Positions 11,310 through 22,309 of a stretch of 64,000 bases of DNA are shown here, piece by piece. Below the pieces are notes generated by a model. That model did not search any database and was not told where the DNA came from. It saw only the letters and a program-made list of their open reading frames with translations. How positions within the stretch are numbered: position 1 is the first letter of the stretch; each line of letters opens with the position of its first letter. The position numbers were made by a program, and so were the translations under genes. Where the stretch lies: the NCBI GenBank assembly GCA_035222895.1, contig JAVYIG010004976.1:1-64000 (forward strand). Reading direction: 5' to 3'. The stretch is from Strongylocentrotus droebachiensis (taxonomy: Eukaryota; Echinodermata; Echinoidea; Camarodonta; Strongylocentrotidae).

Positions 11310-11789
11310 AAGTCTATGATGCATAAAAGATGGGAGAAAAATGTCATCACTTGGGGTCAATATTTGCTCGTGGAACAGAGGCACAATTTAATAATTTTAA
11401 ATATAATGTCCTTAAGGCCCGGTCACAGATAGGGGACGCAAGAGGGGACGCACGGCCCGCGCATTGAAATTTTGCAGTTTTTGCCAGTGCGTGGTCGTGC
11501 GCCCAACTTTTGTCAAAGCTACAGCGAGCTGCCACAAAATGCAAAGCGTGTTGCTAGCGCGCTGAGCGCAAACAGGGCGCATACAGTTCGCATACAGACC
11601 GTACACATAGCGCACATGATAGATACAAACTTCCACGAATTCAAAGCGTGTTGCTAGCGCGCTGGACGAATGGTCCACGCATGCACCGCGTTCTCAACGC
11701 ACAGCCATCGCGCGAACGACAGCGGTGGTCACACATAGACGACGCACTGCCCAAATTTTGTCAGGATTTGGGAGAAGCTAGCGAGCTGA

Positions 11790-12495
11790 CACCGAATGGA
11801 CTTTAACAAATATTGGGCAAAAAATTGGCCAAATTTGTACCCAACATGAGGGCGATTATGTGTCCAACCAACTGTTGGGTAAATAACAAATTGTGCATGA
11901 TTTACCCACTGTTGGATAAAAAGAAAATATCCAACTTTTAACCAACAAAAACTTACCCAATCAGAAAAGTTGGGAAAATAAGTTTGATAAAATATTATAT
12001 GCAAAAGGAGATTAGTGCCGCGGCGGAACTCGAACCGCGGACATCGTAATCGATAATCCTGTGACAAATCCACTCGACCACGACATCTTTAATAAAAGAA
12101 CATAACCCATTTGTTAAATAATAATTTTGTCCGACTTATGTTTGCCCAGTTACATCTGCCCAACTTAATTTGAACATTTAATTGGGTAAATACATGTAGT
12201 AAATTGTTGGGAGAAAATAACCCAAATGTTGGACAAAAGTGGCCCAACTCTAATTTGCCTAATGACATTACCCAATTATTTCATCGGTTACTACATGGTT
12301 GGTAGGAAATAACCAAATTATTGGGCAGCATTTGCCCTTAATCGATTTGCCAAGTAACACCTACCCAGCCTATTTGTTACATTTCATTGGGTAACTTCAT
12401 ATAGTAAACGGTTGGGAGAAAATAATCCAATTATCGGAAAAAATTTGCCCAACTTGGATTTACCTAGTAACATCTGCCCAACTTTTTTCATAGTG
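11790..12495. repeat. Degenerate TTGGG/CCCAA repeat block
   Basis: Many irregular copies of TTGGGTAA, TTACCCAA and TTGCCCAA occur on both strands, spaced about 15-40 bp. Nothing here is coding. It appears inserted within the outer TTAA element. Confidence 0.65.
12012..12088 (-). repeat. tRNA-like SINE head
   Basis: On the minus strand this reads with an A box TGGTCGAGTGG and a B box GGTTCGAGTTCC at tRNA-like spacing, flanked by complementary ends. There is no CCA end or clean cloverleaf, and related heads occur at 29360-29412 and 62085-62162. It is therefore a SINE-derived tRNA relic rather than a functional tRNA gene. Confidence 0.55.
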
Positions 12496-13080
12496 TGCAA
12501 AGCATGTCGCTACACTAAAAAAAAATAAGTGCTAAATTTAGCACTTAAAGATTCAATTTTAGCACTTTTTAGGAGCTCGCATAGTGACTGCACTCGAAGT
12601 GCTGAGTTAGCACTTGCACCCGGGCTACTTTGCTAGCACCCAAAGGAGCTGACTGTTGTGCTAAATTTAGCACTTAACTCATAGCCTGCCATGAGGCTGC
12701 ATGCACGCTACCTATTGAGTGCCATGTGCGTGCGTGCACACTTTCGTAGTAGCAGTTATTGTTCATGCTCATTGGGCTGTGCTGTGTGTTTTGCACTCGC
12801 CATTCATAGAACCATCGCGTTAATCAGATTATCTCCAAAACAACCTGGCACAATGGGGATTAGCCCTGTGGCACGATAAGAGTTAAAGATTCAATTTTAG
12901 CACTTTTTAGGAGCTCGCATAGTGACTGCACTCGAAGTGCTGAGTTAGCACTTGCACCCGGGCTACTTTGCTAGCACCCAAAGGAGCTGACTGTTGTGCA
13001 CTTAAAGTGCCAAGTTTTGCTCTCTTTTGGGTGCTAGCAGAATAGCCCTTGTGCAAGTGCTAACTCATGCGTTGTTTGAC

Positions 13081-13377
13081 ATGCCCCATCTACATTTGGT
13101 ATGTGGTCAAGGTGGATGTCCTTCGTCATTTACCACTTTCAACTCTTACAGGAAACATTTATTAAACCAACATCCACAAGAAGAACCTGAACCTGAAGTT
13201 GTACAGGGTATGGAGGGTCTAGTTGATGCTGATTTGGGTGTTGCTGTTGGTGAAGTGCATAATCCTGCAGCAGATGATGCATTTGATGATAATGATGATA
13301 GGATAGGCCTACTACAAGAACAAGATGGAGCAATGCATAATGACAGTACAAGACACTATGAATATGACAGACAATGA
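13081..13377 (+). pseudogene. C2H2 zinc-finger gene fragment inside the transposon
   Basis: From the ATG, the product has one classical C2H2 finger: Cys8-x4-Cys13-x12-His26-x4-His31 (CGQGGCPSSF then YRKHLLNQH). An acidic, Pro/Glu- and Asp-rich tail follows. The frame ends in TGA just where the palindrome begins. Single N-terminal fingers of this kind occur in multi-copy genes of marine animals. No promoter or intact downstream part is present. I call it a captured, broken copy. Confidence 0.55.
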
Positions 13378-13577
13378 AAGCGGACAAAATATACAGTTCC
13401 TTAGGTAGACAAAGGAACATCCCTTCACTGCTATTATGTAAAAATGTGTAGAACAGGTGTCACATGCATATTCACCTGTTCTACACATTTTACATAATAG
13501 CAGTCAAGGGATGTTCCTTTGTCTACCTGAGGAACTGTATATTTTGTCCGCTTTCATTGTCTGTCATGTTCATAGTG
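13354..13577. repeat. Near-perfect 106-bp palindrome with 13-bp loop
   Basis: The left arm 13354-13459 and the right arm 13473-13577 are reverse complements, apart from three mismatches and a one-base indel. They are separated by a 13-bp spacer. Arms begin CACTATGAATATGACAGACA and turn at GAACAGGTG / CACCTGTTC. The arms overlap the end of the zinc-finger frame, so coding sequence was duplicated in inverted orientation. The RNA could fold into a long hairpin. Confidence 0.9.
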
Positions 13578-13799
13578 AGACGAGCTGCATTTTTCATTGG
13601 TTCTCTTTTATCAAACACCAACATGACCCATGCTATGACAAACAGAGTGTTATCTGCTGCAACAGCTTTGAATACTGATGTTGTTGACAGTTTAAGGAGC
13701 AAAGTTATTCAGACTTTTGAGGCCTTGGGTATTGACCTGGAGAATGAAGAATGTAAGAATCTCTTAGCTGAATTTGATTCAAAAACAAATATTCACAAG
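13578..13799 (+). pseudogene. Downstream exon-like fragment of the captured gene
   Basis: After the palindrome an open frame of 74 codons resumes, reading AAFFIGSLLS, MTNRVLSAATALN and FEALGIDLENEECKNLL. It ends at a good donor (CACAAG|gtaaca). The composition is helical and non-repetitive, so it looks like genuine coding DNA. No named domain is recognised. It may belong to the same gene as the zinc finger, disrupted by the inverted duplication. Confidence 0.45.
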
Positions 13800-14603
13800 G
13801 TAACAGCTATTATACTAACCGACCAATCAGATCAGGTTATGCAGTCAGCACTCGATGTTAAGTGCTGCATATTGTTATAGCACTCGTTTTCTGCACTCAA
13901 ATATTCAGCACGTTTCGGTTTCCTTGTTAAAGTTAACCCGTCAAGTGCTGATTTTGGCACTTCAAGTGCAGAATCTCACTCAGCACCCAACATTTAGCAC
14001 CTCAGTTTTTTGCGTGTAGCGTGCTGCGCGTATACAGGGTGTGTGCTCCGCGTATGCCCGGCGTTGTTCTAGCGCGCTCCGCGCCTGTTTGGCGTACTTT
14101 TGGCGTGAACATTCATGCGTCGAGCTCCGCGCACACTTTTGAGCATGCTCTAAAAATCCTGACGCACACAGCGAATGGCGACGAATGCATAGCGATGGTT
14201 CAGCGTTGGTCCAGCGCGCTCGACGAACGACTAACGAATTATGACGCACACCTAGCGAACGACAACGCACTGGCCAAAATTGCAAATTTCCAATGCGCTG
14301 GCCGTGCCTCCCCCATGCGTCCCCTATGTGTGACAGGGCCTTAAGAAGCCCAAAGTGGATATTAAACTTACTTACTAGATTTAATTTGTCTTCTTTCGGT
14401 TTGTTGTTGTTGGTGTGTACAGTATATAGTTGCATAACTTAGGGGTGTAGAGGGGGCAGATGCCCTGAGTAAAAATTTAACAACGAGCATGAAAGTTGAG
14501 AAAATTAGTCTTCTCCCACACAACTTTAGAAACCGAGTAAATGTTTTCTTGGACTCCATATTTTCAAATGAATGCTTTTATAATTCACAACGTCCCGTTA
14601 TTC

Positions 14604-14967
14604 CCCGGCCCCCCACTGAGTGTTATTTAGGGTACGCGTATGCTCGTTCCCTCTTTTTGAAATCACCCCCTATCTGAGGACTGCCAACATTTCCGAACCC
14701 CCCTTTCGCGGGCTTTTTACGGGCTTTTCGTGCCTTGGAGACCCCCCTAAATTCGGAATAATTTTTCAGGAATCCAAAGAGATGAGAGAAAAATTAAAAA
14801 AACACCCCCTTTTTAAAGAAATCTCCGGGTGAAAAGTCAAATACACCCCTTTTTTTACAATTCTCGGGCCGGACTTTGTCGCACGAAAAGTACCCCTTTA
14901 CCGGACATTTTGGTAACACGCATGCGGTCATTCCGACCCCGGAGTGGGGGGGGGGGGGGGGACCGGG
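14604..14967 (+). mobile_element. C-rich hAT-like MITE, copy 2
   Basis: It starts CCCGGCCCCCCACTGAG and ends with the inverse GAGTGG, a G-run and CCGGG. It is flanked by an exact 8-bp target-site duplication, CGTTATTC (14596-14603 and 14968-14975). The interior matches the copy at 24.4 kb and is inverted relative to the copy at 3.2 kb. It is non-coding. Confidence 0.85.
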
Positions 14968-14975
14968 CGTTATTC

Positions 14976-15820
14976 ATACAAATATAAAAATAAAGCCGTA
15001 TCTGAACTATACTTCCGCGACCAACTCTTTTCGGGGATAATTACAACTACAGGGTTAATGTATAATAACAATAATACCTCTGGCATTTTTTTTATTTTTT
15101 TTCTCTTGACGTTTTACCTTTGTTTATGAACCTCTTCTCCCCCCCCCCCTTTAATTTTGAATTTACAATATCCAGGCACGTGTCACATTTTCGTTCGGGC
15201 AGTGAAGTTGTCTTTTAGTAATTATGTTTGTATCTTGTCACGGTATATTATACACTCAGCCAACAACAACAAATTGTATACTCTTTATTGTTTATTTCAA
15301 CGTTAGAAGGACTTATTAAGAACGTTACAGCAATAGAGCAAGTACCTATTTAAATGTTAATGGACATCTGCAACTGTAAGACTTTCTTGTTAAATAATGA
15401 CAACGAAGAAAGAGAAATGTTGAAGGTTGAGCTCTGGATGTCAACTGTATGTCTCAGGACTCCATGATTTTGACAAGCACAGTCAAGATGTCTCTCCATC
15501 CCACCCAAGATCACGGATCAGCCATGTCTCATCAACATTTCAATGGCCGGATGCCCATTTTTGTTTCTATTTCCTTTCAGAGACTTTTCGTTGTTAAATT
15601 GGTAAGGCCATGTATGTGTGAATGGTATGATTCCATGTGCATATCATGTTAAAGAGGATAAATGTAACTATGTTTAGTGTGATATATGGAAAAAAAGTTA
15701 ACATTCAATATCCATTTGTAAATCTGAACTATTAAATAGTGCCCTTTTGCTTCTTTTGCCGAGTAAACATGCATTTGATGACAAAATTGCATATTCATTA
15801 TAATAAAATGTTATTTAAAA
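14976..15820. other. Non-coding spacer
   Basis: No gene is recognised. There is a poly-C run near 15139-15149 and a short Met-rich open frame at 15449 without domain content. Confidence 0.5.
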
Positions 15821-15827
15821 AAAAAAT

Positions 15828-16890
15828 ACCCTAGCCCCCGCTGCGACCAGTCATGGTTCGTGTCGATGTGCCATATTAGTGCCCTTTTGTGGGGCATTAA
15901 TCCTCATTACTGTCATTTATGACTTAGGGCGGAGGTCCCCTAGTTGATAAACATAGTAGCATACTAAATTACTCATGCTTTAGCAGTCACGCAAAACAAA
16001 CACTGGCAAATTATTATTCAATAAAATCTGAGAATGTATACTATTATGTAGATATATTAGTAGGTATAGCACACCACAAATAAGTACAACAAACACATGT
16101 TGTTTGATGATGGCAAATGATGAAGCTTTATGAAAACTTCAAAAAACAAAAAACAGAATTGAAATCGGTCAATGTGTTGTGATTTTATTCCATTTATTTG
16201 ATATCGCAAAATTACCGAAAAACCTGCCAGAAATGGTCAATTTGGCAAAAATGGCAAAATTCGACAAAGTTGACAACTTAATTCATCACTTTCTAGGACA
16301 CAAATAATAAATTAAATTATCAGACACTAAAATATCAACTTTTTGGTAAAAAATACAAAAAGCAAAATTCATGTATCTATTACCATTTTGAAAACAGAAG
16401 CCAAACAAATAAGTCATTTTTGCCGTTTTCGCGAATCTGCAAATATGAAAAAGTTGTGAAAATAACTAAGTCCGCCTAATTAATATGCCCATATGTAATC
16501 AAATCAAAACCGAACATGATACATCAGTGAAACCTATGTACACTGTCGCTCATTAATTTGGAATATTTTTGTTTTTCCCCAATTTATGGAATTATTTTAA
16601 ATATAATTTAAAAATAATAGATCTAGATAATAATATACATTCTCTGATTTTTTTAATGATAATTTGACAATGTGTGTTTTGCGTGACTGCATAAGCATGT
16701 GTATGCTACTATGCTTATCAACTAGGGGACCTACGCCCTTAAGTCATAAATGACAGTAATGAGGATTAATGCCCCACAAAAGGGAACTAATATAGCACAT
16801 CGACACGGTTTTGATCCTGGGGCCTCACAGTTACGAGGCCATTGCTTTGTCACTGAACCATGACTGTACGCAGTGGGGGCTAGGGTAGGG
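15828..16890. repeat. Inverted repeat of a transposon end
   Basis: About 230 bp at 15828-16062 reappears reverse-complemented at 16635-16890, and in direct orientation at 25375-25630. Shared blocks include 'ccctagcccc', 'gtgtcgatgtg', 'cttttgtggggcatta', 'ccctagttgataa' and 'agcagtcacgcaaa'. The left arm lacks the tRNA-like centre that the other two copies keep, so it has an internal deletion. Confidence 0.75.
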
Positions 16891-17367
16891 GACAGTTTCC
16901 ATAAATTAAAAACAAAAAGAAAATGCAATACAATTTCAATAATTTATTGCATTTTACCCCGGTCCCCAACATAAAATAATCATCTGGACGGCCATTGCTA
17001 TTTTTTGGTCAATGTTGACCTTGACCTTGGCCTTAATGCAAAATCCTGAGTTATGGCGATCTCCAAAGTATTACCGAATGAATTGGCATCCGCAATTTAG
17101 TTGGAAATGACACCTTAAACGTTTTTCTTGACTATTTGTTTCAAAATTTATGCGTGTTTGTACATTCGAATAGGCGGGACTGGCGGCCATTTTGGATTTG
17201 ACCTCTCATGGTCCTCATAGGTCAAATCTGACTTCCCTCCACATCTGAAAATGAATCTTATGGTCTCAACTTACTATGATAGAAGTTTCATGCTTTTCTC
17301 AAAAAGTGCACAATTTTTATTATATAAGAGCTTATCCGTTGTACTATGAATTTTGTTAGCGACAGTG
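16541..17367. mobile_element. CACTGTCGCT-TIR element
   Basis: It begins TA|CACTGTCGCT and a matching AGCGACAGTG lies at 17358-17367. The first 390 bp match the right end of the 23083-25716 element in reverse, including a tRNA-like segment. The right flank lacks TA, so the right boundary is less certain. No transposase is seen. Confidence 0.5.
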
Positions 17368-17385
17368 GGGGGAAAGGGGGACTTA

Positions 17386-17673
17386 TCAAAGGGCAATCAT
17401 TAGAGAGGGAAATTGAGCCCCAATAACACCAAAATAGTTTTCGCTACGATCTGGAAGATCTTTCCAAACGGGTTCAAACTCTGTGCGAACAGAGTTAGCG
17501 TAGTAGCAACTAATTACGATCTGTTTTTGTAAACCTTCATGGACGGGCTCGTACCGGCTTGGAGGAAAAGGTGCACTAGAACTGCAATTAGACGGAGTGA
17601 CAACGTATTGAAACCGAGATGGACGTACTACAAACGTGTTATGAAGTGACGTCGTCTTTTTGATAATTTTCAT
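17386..17673 (-). CDS. Unrecognised 95-codon ORF
   Basis: It starts at ATG on the minus strand and encodes a mixed-composition peptide with no repeat bias and a Pro/Ser stretch in the centre. No domain, signal peptide or splice partner is recognised. It may be a chance ORF. Confidence 0.2.
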   Translation of the reverse strand: MKIIKKTTSLHNTFVVRPSRFQYVVTPSNCSSSAPFPPSRYEPVHEGLQKQIVISCYYANSVRTEFEPVWKDLPDRSENYFGVIGAQFPSLMIAL

Positions 17674-17764
17674 TTATTCGTTTGTAAACACGTGCATTGT
17701 TATTATTGTAATACATGTCAGCTCAGGCGCATGACTGCGATCATGGAATGTTCTCAATTAACTT

Positions 17765-18010
17765 TTTCAGTCAATCATTTAAATGTGAAAAGGGGCACTC
17801 ATCATAAATAAAAATGGGCACTTATAATAGGGGAAAGTGGAATTCATAAGAAAGAAAAAGCTTACTTAGTCAAAGTAAAAGGGTCCCTTTTCAAATTTTA
17901 AATAGAGGCACATATAAAGGGGGAAGGGACACTAATTAAAAAGAAAAAAACAAATTAGCACTCATTTTAAATAAAAAGGGACACTTTTCTTCTGTAAAAG
18001 GGAGCTCTTT
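17765..18010. repeat. Degenerate AAAAGGGGCACT minisatellite
   Basis: Irregular units of about 30 bp are built on 'aaaaggg(g)cac', separated by A/T-rich DNA. The reverse-orientation counterpart is the block at 27830-28345. Confidence 0.6.
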
Positions 18011-18023
18011 TGGTGTACTTTAA

Positions 18024-18390
18024 AGGTAAAGACCAGTATTGGAAACGCCCCAATTTCAAAAAATGAAATGGAAGCTCTCATTACCAATCATGTGAAAGAA
18101 TATGTTTTGACTAAGACATGATGATAAAAAAATTGCCGGGAAACCGCCTACTAATTCATATATTTGGTAAATTTAATTCTCTCATGGTCTTGTGAGAGAG
18201 ATGGGGTAGTCCCATATACATCTTTCGGTGTATAGTGCTCGTAACTTTACAAAGAATGGGCCAAATTTCTTATCATTTTGATGATTCCAGAACCTTGTAG
18301 ATGCTAGATGCTAGATGATCAACCTTTTCTGATCGATTCCACAACGTTTCTTTCACAATGCAATCGCATGACCATTACTGGTCTTTACCT
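18024..18390. mobile_element. TTAA-flanked MITE, family B (full copy)
   Basis: The inverted termini are AGGTAAAGACCAGTATTGG and CATTACTGGTCTTTACCT, with TTAA at 18020-18023 and 18391-18394. At 367 bp it is non-coding. It carries the 'gtaactttac' to 'tttcacaatgcaatc' core found in fragments at 495, 38308, 41950 and 61490. Confidence 0.85.
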
Positions 18391-18399
18391 TTAAAAAAA

Positions 18400-19640
18400 G
18401 GGACACATTGTGCCCCCTTCACTGTGAGCGCCGCCTCGCCTCTGATGCAGATTAAAAACGCCCAAATAGAGAGAAAGAGACAAACGTACAGCAAGATGGG
18501 GGTGTTTTAAAAAGAATACAACATACAAAACAGAGAGAATCAGCGGTAAAATTAACAAAATGGATTAAGAGTGGAAACATAACTGAGAATAATAGTTAAA
18601 TAGAACAACATAACAAAAGTAAAATGAACAAAAATGCAAAAAATTAAAATCAAGTGAATGAGCTTGTGTAATAAACGAAAGTTGCACAAACTGATACAAC
18701 GAAGAGCCAGACAATGAAGAGATTCAAAGAAAGAATTTTCACAACCACATGCAAGGTATAAATATGATAACTCATATATACTAAAAAGGCATAGCATCGA
18801 AACAACAAGCATACAAAAACAAAGATATTATTGAATAAAATATTTGATGATATTTGATAAAATATTGAAGCACAAACCAGATAGAGGAAACAAAGTGAAC
18901 TACATGTGAAAACGTAATAGGAACACATGGTAGGTAAGAAACATAATTATTACAAAAATGAATTATGTTATTTAGCAACGTTTCGATATTGTTTTCAGTG
19001 AGCATTTGGTGTCTAGGAAACGGGATAACAATCAACAGCAATTGAGACAGAAACCTGGGACAGAGACATAAGAGTCTAATATGAGAACTCGCAATATAAA
19101 GAAACAGTTCGGACAAATTGTGGAGCAGAAGGAGAAGATTTTGCAGGAAAAAAATAAATGTAAAAAGGAAATGTAAACTTATAAAAAGGTCTTACAGATT
19201 GAAATAAATGTAGAAAATATAACGATAATACCGAACAATATTAACATCATAGCGGTTGTTATACAGATGAAAATTAGAATAAAAAATGAAAATGTACAGT
19301 GAAAACAACGTCGAGCAATACTTACATGACAAACCTCTACAAGGATGCCGTGGTATGGTAATGTGTAAAAAGCTTGCAGATAAGATTCCAGTCTGCCGCC
19401 CTTTCTAGTTCCACAGTTGTATAACCTATGTTCAGAAAACAGTGATGGAGGTATTCGTTGCGTTGGGTGTTAGAGTAGAAGTTTTTCAGACCCGGACAAA
19501 TTGTTAAATACAAGGTTTCGTTGTTGATTTAGTCCAGGCATAATTTGATATGAACTCCCACTAATTGCAACAGAAAATGTCTCGACTATTTTGTGCTCTT
19601 GGAGGTGTCCATTATAACATATCAAAAGTCTTAAGGAATC
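18400..19640. other. A-rich non-coding stretch
   Basis: Plus-strand A-rich DNA gives long Phe/Leu/Cys-rich minus-strand frames with no domain pattern. I regard these as compositional shadows. Confidence 0.55.
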
Positions 19641-19659
19641 CTAGTGGGGGAAAGTGCCA

Positions 19660-20115
19660 TGGCGGCCATTTTTTTCAAAATGGCAGCCATAAATCAGATA
19701 TTTCCCATATTCCTGCTTCTAAATAACATATAGTTTTGATTTTAAGTGCTAAACATACATTTCCAGGGACAAGGAATCAAATAAATTAAATTGTAATGAG
19801 CTAAACCTAGCCGAAAAGCCGAAACGGCAGCCATAACCTGCTATTTTGCAATATATCCGCTTCTAAATGACTTAGGGCTTTGAATATTAGTGCTTAATAT
19901 ACATTTTCTGGGCCCAGGAATCCTTTGAAACACATTTAAATGAGCTAAACCTGACAAAAAAGCCGAAATGGCAGCCATTTTCCAAAATGATTGCCATAAA
20001 CCTGATAATTCCTAATATTTCTGCTTCTAAAGGCTTAGAATTTTTGTGCAAAACGTACATTTTCTGGGGCTAGGAATCCAATGACACACATTTCAATAAG
20101 CTAAACCTGACCAAA
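19660..20115. repeat. Tandem repeat, period about 143 bp, three units
   Basis: Units contain 'ggcagccat', 'ctgcttctaaa', 'acattttctggg' and 'gagctaaacct' in the same order, starting near 19683, 19827 and 19969. They are diverged from one another. The function is unknown. Confidence 0.75.
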
Positions 20116-20267
20116 TAGCATTATTCTAAGGATGTGTCAACTATATACCATGGCATGACGTATGCCTGATGGACAACGTACATAATAGGTCATAATTATT
20201 ATAATACTGTATGTAGTTACCATAGCGTCGACTACCATATTCGATCCATCAATCTTCTTCAAAAAGT

Positions 20268-22138
20268 CTATTCATCGTCATCACTGTCACATGCAACTTG
20301 GGTTGAATTCGTGCATGCTGATCCTCTACAGTTGCCACATGCAGCTGAGTACTCTATGTTGTGCTTCTTGCAGGTGCACTTTAGACTGTTGCAGTCTGTC
20401 TGGATGTTGCAGCGGATCATCTTGTGGAGCTCTTCTGGAGCTGGTGGCAAGTCTGTCTGCACTGGAATGAGTCCTCCACTGTTTTGTCCGCCAACCCCAG
20501 TCATCTGGTCGTAGCTCATCAGCTGCAATGCCCTTCCACTGTCAGACCTGGTAGTAGACACAAGGCTGTGGTGTTTTGCTACTGCTGATGTGGGCGGTAG
20601 ACTTTGGGGTCGCTCATGAGAAATGCTCGAGGTGATCTTCTCGCTATTCCAACGGTTTTTGCTGAGTCCACATTGACTTCGATGGTTGCATGTACCCCTG
20701 TCGAAATGCTGCGCAAGCTCGGATCTGAGCTGAAGGGTGTTCTCTCCATTTTAGACAACTGATAACTGCATGTGTGTCTTTCATGTCACGTGCTTGTCTA
20801 GCATTTGTCATGTCCTTGTTTTGTTCACCAGTGTTATAATTGACACCTGTGAGCTGTTGCATATCACTGTTGAGTTCAGCACAGGCAGGCATGGATAGCA
20901 GCCATATGAGACGATGTTGCTTTGTCATGCCTCGCCCTCTCGTCAGGCCACCGCTGATCTTCATACTCCTCATTAGGAACTGTTTGATGGTGAGACTTCG
21001 GACAGACCAGCCCATATGCGATCACTTCTTCTGGGAACATGGTACCCTTCTTTGAATATTTGGTACACATCTGGACTGGATGTTCATCCCTGAGCTTGCT
21101 TATTCACTGCACATAGAGGCGGATTGATTTGGTGTAAAGGTTGTGCTCAGAGGCTGCCAGGTAGGGCAACATTTCTGACACAGCTTCAAGGTGCAACGCC
21201 CAGTTGCCAACGCGCTATGCTCTGACAAACTTCCGTAGTATGTCAACCATCTCCGTGTACTGTAGCCAAAGTGTGGCAGTCCTAGAGGACTTTAAAAATT
21301 CGGTTTTGACTCGGAGGAGCTTCTTGTTTCTGGTGAACACATCAGCTTGGCAGAACTCCTCTGCAGACACAGACCCTTCTATCAGATTCTTGTAGAGGGC
21401 AGCAAGTTCATCAAGATCAATGTTTCCAGTTCCTTTTGTCGTAGTCTCATCATCTGGTGACACTGTTGCATCATTGGTCTCCTCCACTTCATGTGGCTCT
21501 GCAGATGGTTGAGGGAGTAGCACACCAAGTGCGTCTGCCAAACTCAAGGCGTTCAGTGCTGCATCAACAAGTAGATGTACCCGTACTGCTCGTGCAATAA
21601 CCTTGCCTGAAATCATGTGTACCTACGCGTTGTCTGCACAGATTAGCTCCAAGACTTCCTGCACTCCTGATCCAGCCATGAGGTGGCCGATGCTTCCCAA
21701 GAAACTCATTTCTGTGTGAAAGCCTCCCAGGCGCAAGACTATGTCATTCAAAACACTTCCTGTGGGCTCAGTCTCGATGATCATGAAGGCTTTCCACCAT
21801 AGTGGTCGGTCAAAGGTGATGATGGGCATAACACCATGACGACGAGCATGCTCACACACTAACTTCAGTGTGGAATAGATGCAAGTGACATCGCCGGGAT
21901 TCATGTCGATCATTGGGAGAAACATCACCGATGATTTCCCGGGGTGGTCACCGTGATGCACTAGCTGCAGCAGTCCATACCATGCCGGTCTTGGTGAGGT
22001 GAACATAACGGATTTCTTCCACGTGAGATCAAGGTCTGCTATTGGGTCCTTTGCCTTCATGTTGCCCACCTTCTGGTGTGCCAGTGTTGTCGTACCGCGG
22101 CTATCTTCTTTGTGGTAATGGATAGGAATTTGTGCCAC
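20268..22138 (-). pseudogene. Decayed member of an uncharacterised high-copy metazoan family with Cys-rich C-terminus
   Basis: The minus-strand frames read in order: a segment with RPAWYGLLQLVHHGDHPGKS, MDMNPGD-like CIYSTL, FDRPLWWKA and RLGGFHTEMSFLGSIGHLM; then MISGKVIARAVR and LLVDAALNAL; then LMRSMKISGGLTRGRGM with LTGVNYNTGEQNKDM; finally LPPAPEELHKMI and a cluster (TDCNSLKCTCKKHN to CGNCRGSACTN). I recognise this order from many unnamed invertebrate proteins, probably carried by mobile elements; no enzyme activity is established to my knowledge. TAG codons at about 21617-21619 and 21213-21217 and several frame changes break it. Confidence 0.7.
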
Positions 22139-22309
22139 CGTGGAGATATCGCTGGAGGTTACCTGCGCCCTGAGGGTTTCCTTGCCTATTTAATCTATAA
22201 CCTCAGCGGAACATTGGTTGCAAAGTGGGATTCACTCCAATTCTTCTTTGTCTTGAGAGTCTTTGTTGATGTATTCATCATCTCCACTACCTTATGACAT
22301 GTTTAGATT

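Larger units (their letters stand above)
12513..14016. mobile_element. TA-flanked AGTGCT-rich TIR element carrying gene fragments (Pack-type candidate)
   Basis: The ends CACTAAAAAAAAATAAGTGC and, on the reverse strand, CACGCAAAAAACTGAGGTGC are imperfect inverted repeats. TA lies outside each (12511-12512 and 14017-14018). The flanking DNA resumes the outer element's sequence, which supports an insertion. The interior has many copies of TTAGCACT/AGTGCTAA, including a direct repeat of about 110 bp (12549-12660 and 12888-12998). It also carries a zinc-finger gene fragment and a large palindrome. No transposase is seen, so it looks like a non-autonomous element that captured host exons. Confidence 0.6.
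11416..14340. mobile_element. Outer TTAA-flanked long-TIR element carrying nested insertions
   Basis: TTAA lies at 11412-11415 and 14341-14344. Immediately inside are inverted repeats of about 85 bp, starting GGCCCGGTCACAGATAGGGG on the left and GGCCCTGTCACACATAGGGG on the reverse of the right. They share GGGGACGCA, CGCGCATTG-like and CCAGTGCGT blocks. Sub-terminal DNA is full of short 'tagcgcgct' and 'cgcac' repeats. No transposase of its own is visible. It has been invaded by a TTGGG-rich repeat with a tRNA-like piece and by a TA-flanked element at 12513-14016. Confidence 0.7.

Noticed and set aside
12012..12088. Functional tRNA gene
   Set aside because: A and B boxes are visible, but arms do not pair cleanly and similar heads occur in SINE contexts elsewhere in the window.
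18552..19116. Overlapping Phe/Leu/Cys-rich minus-strand ORFs resembling membrane proteins
   Set aside because: They arise from A-rich plus-strand DNA. There is no start context, splice sites or family pattern.
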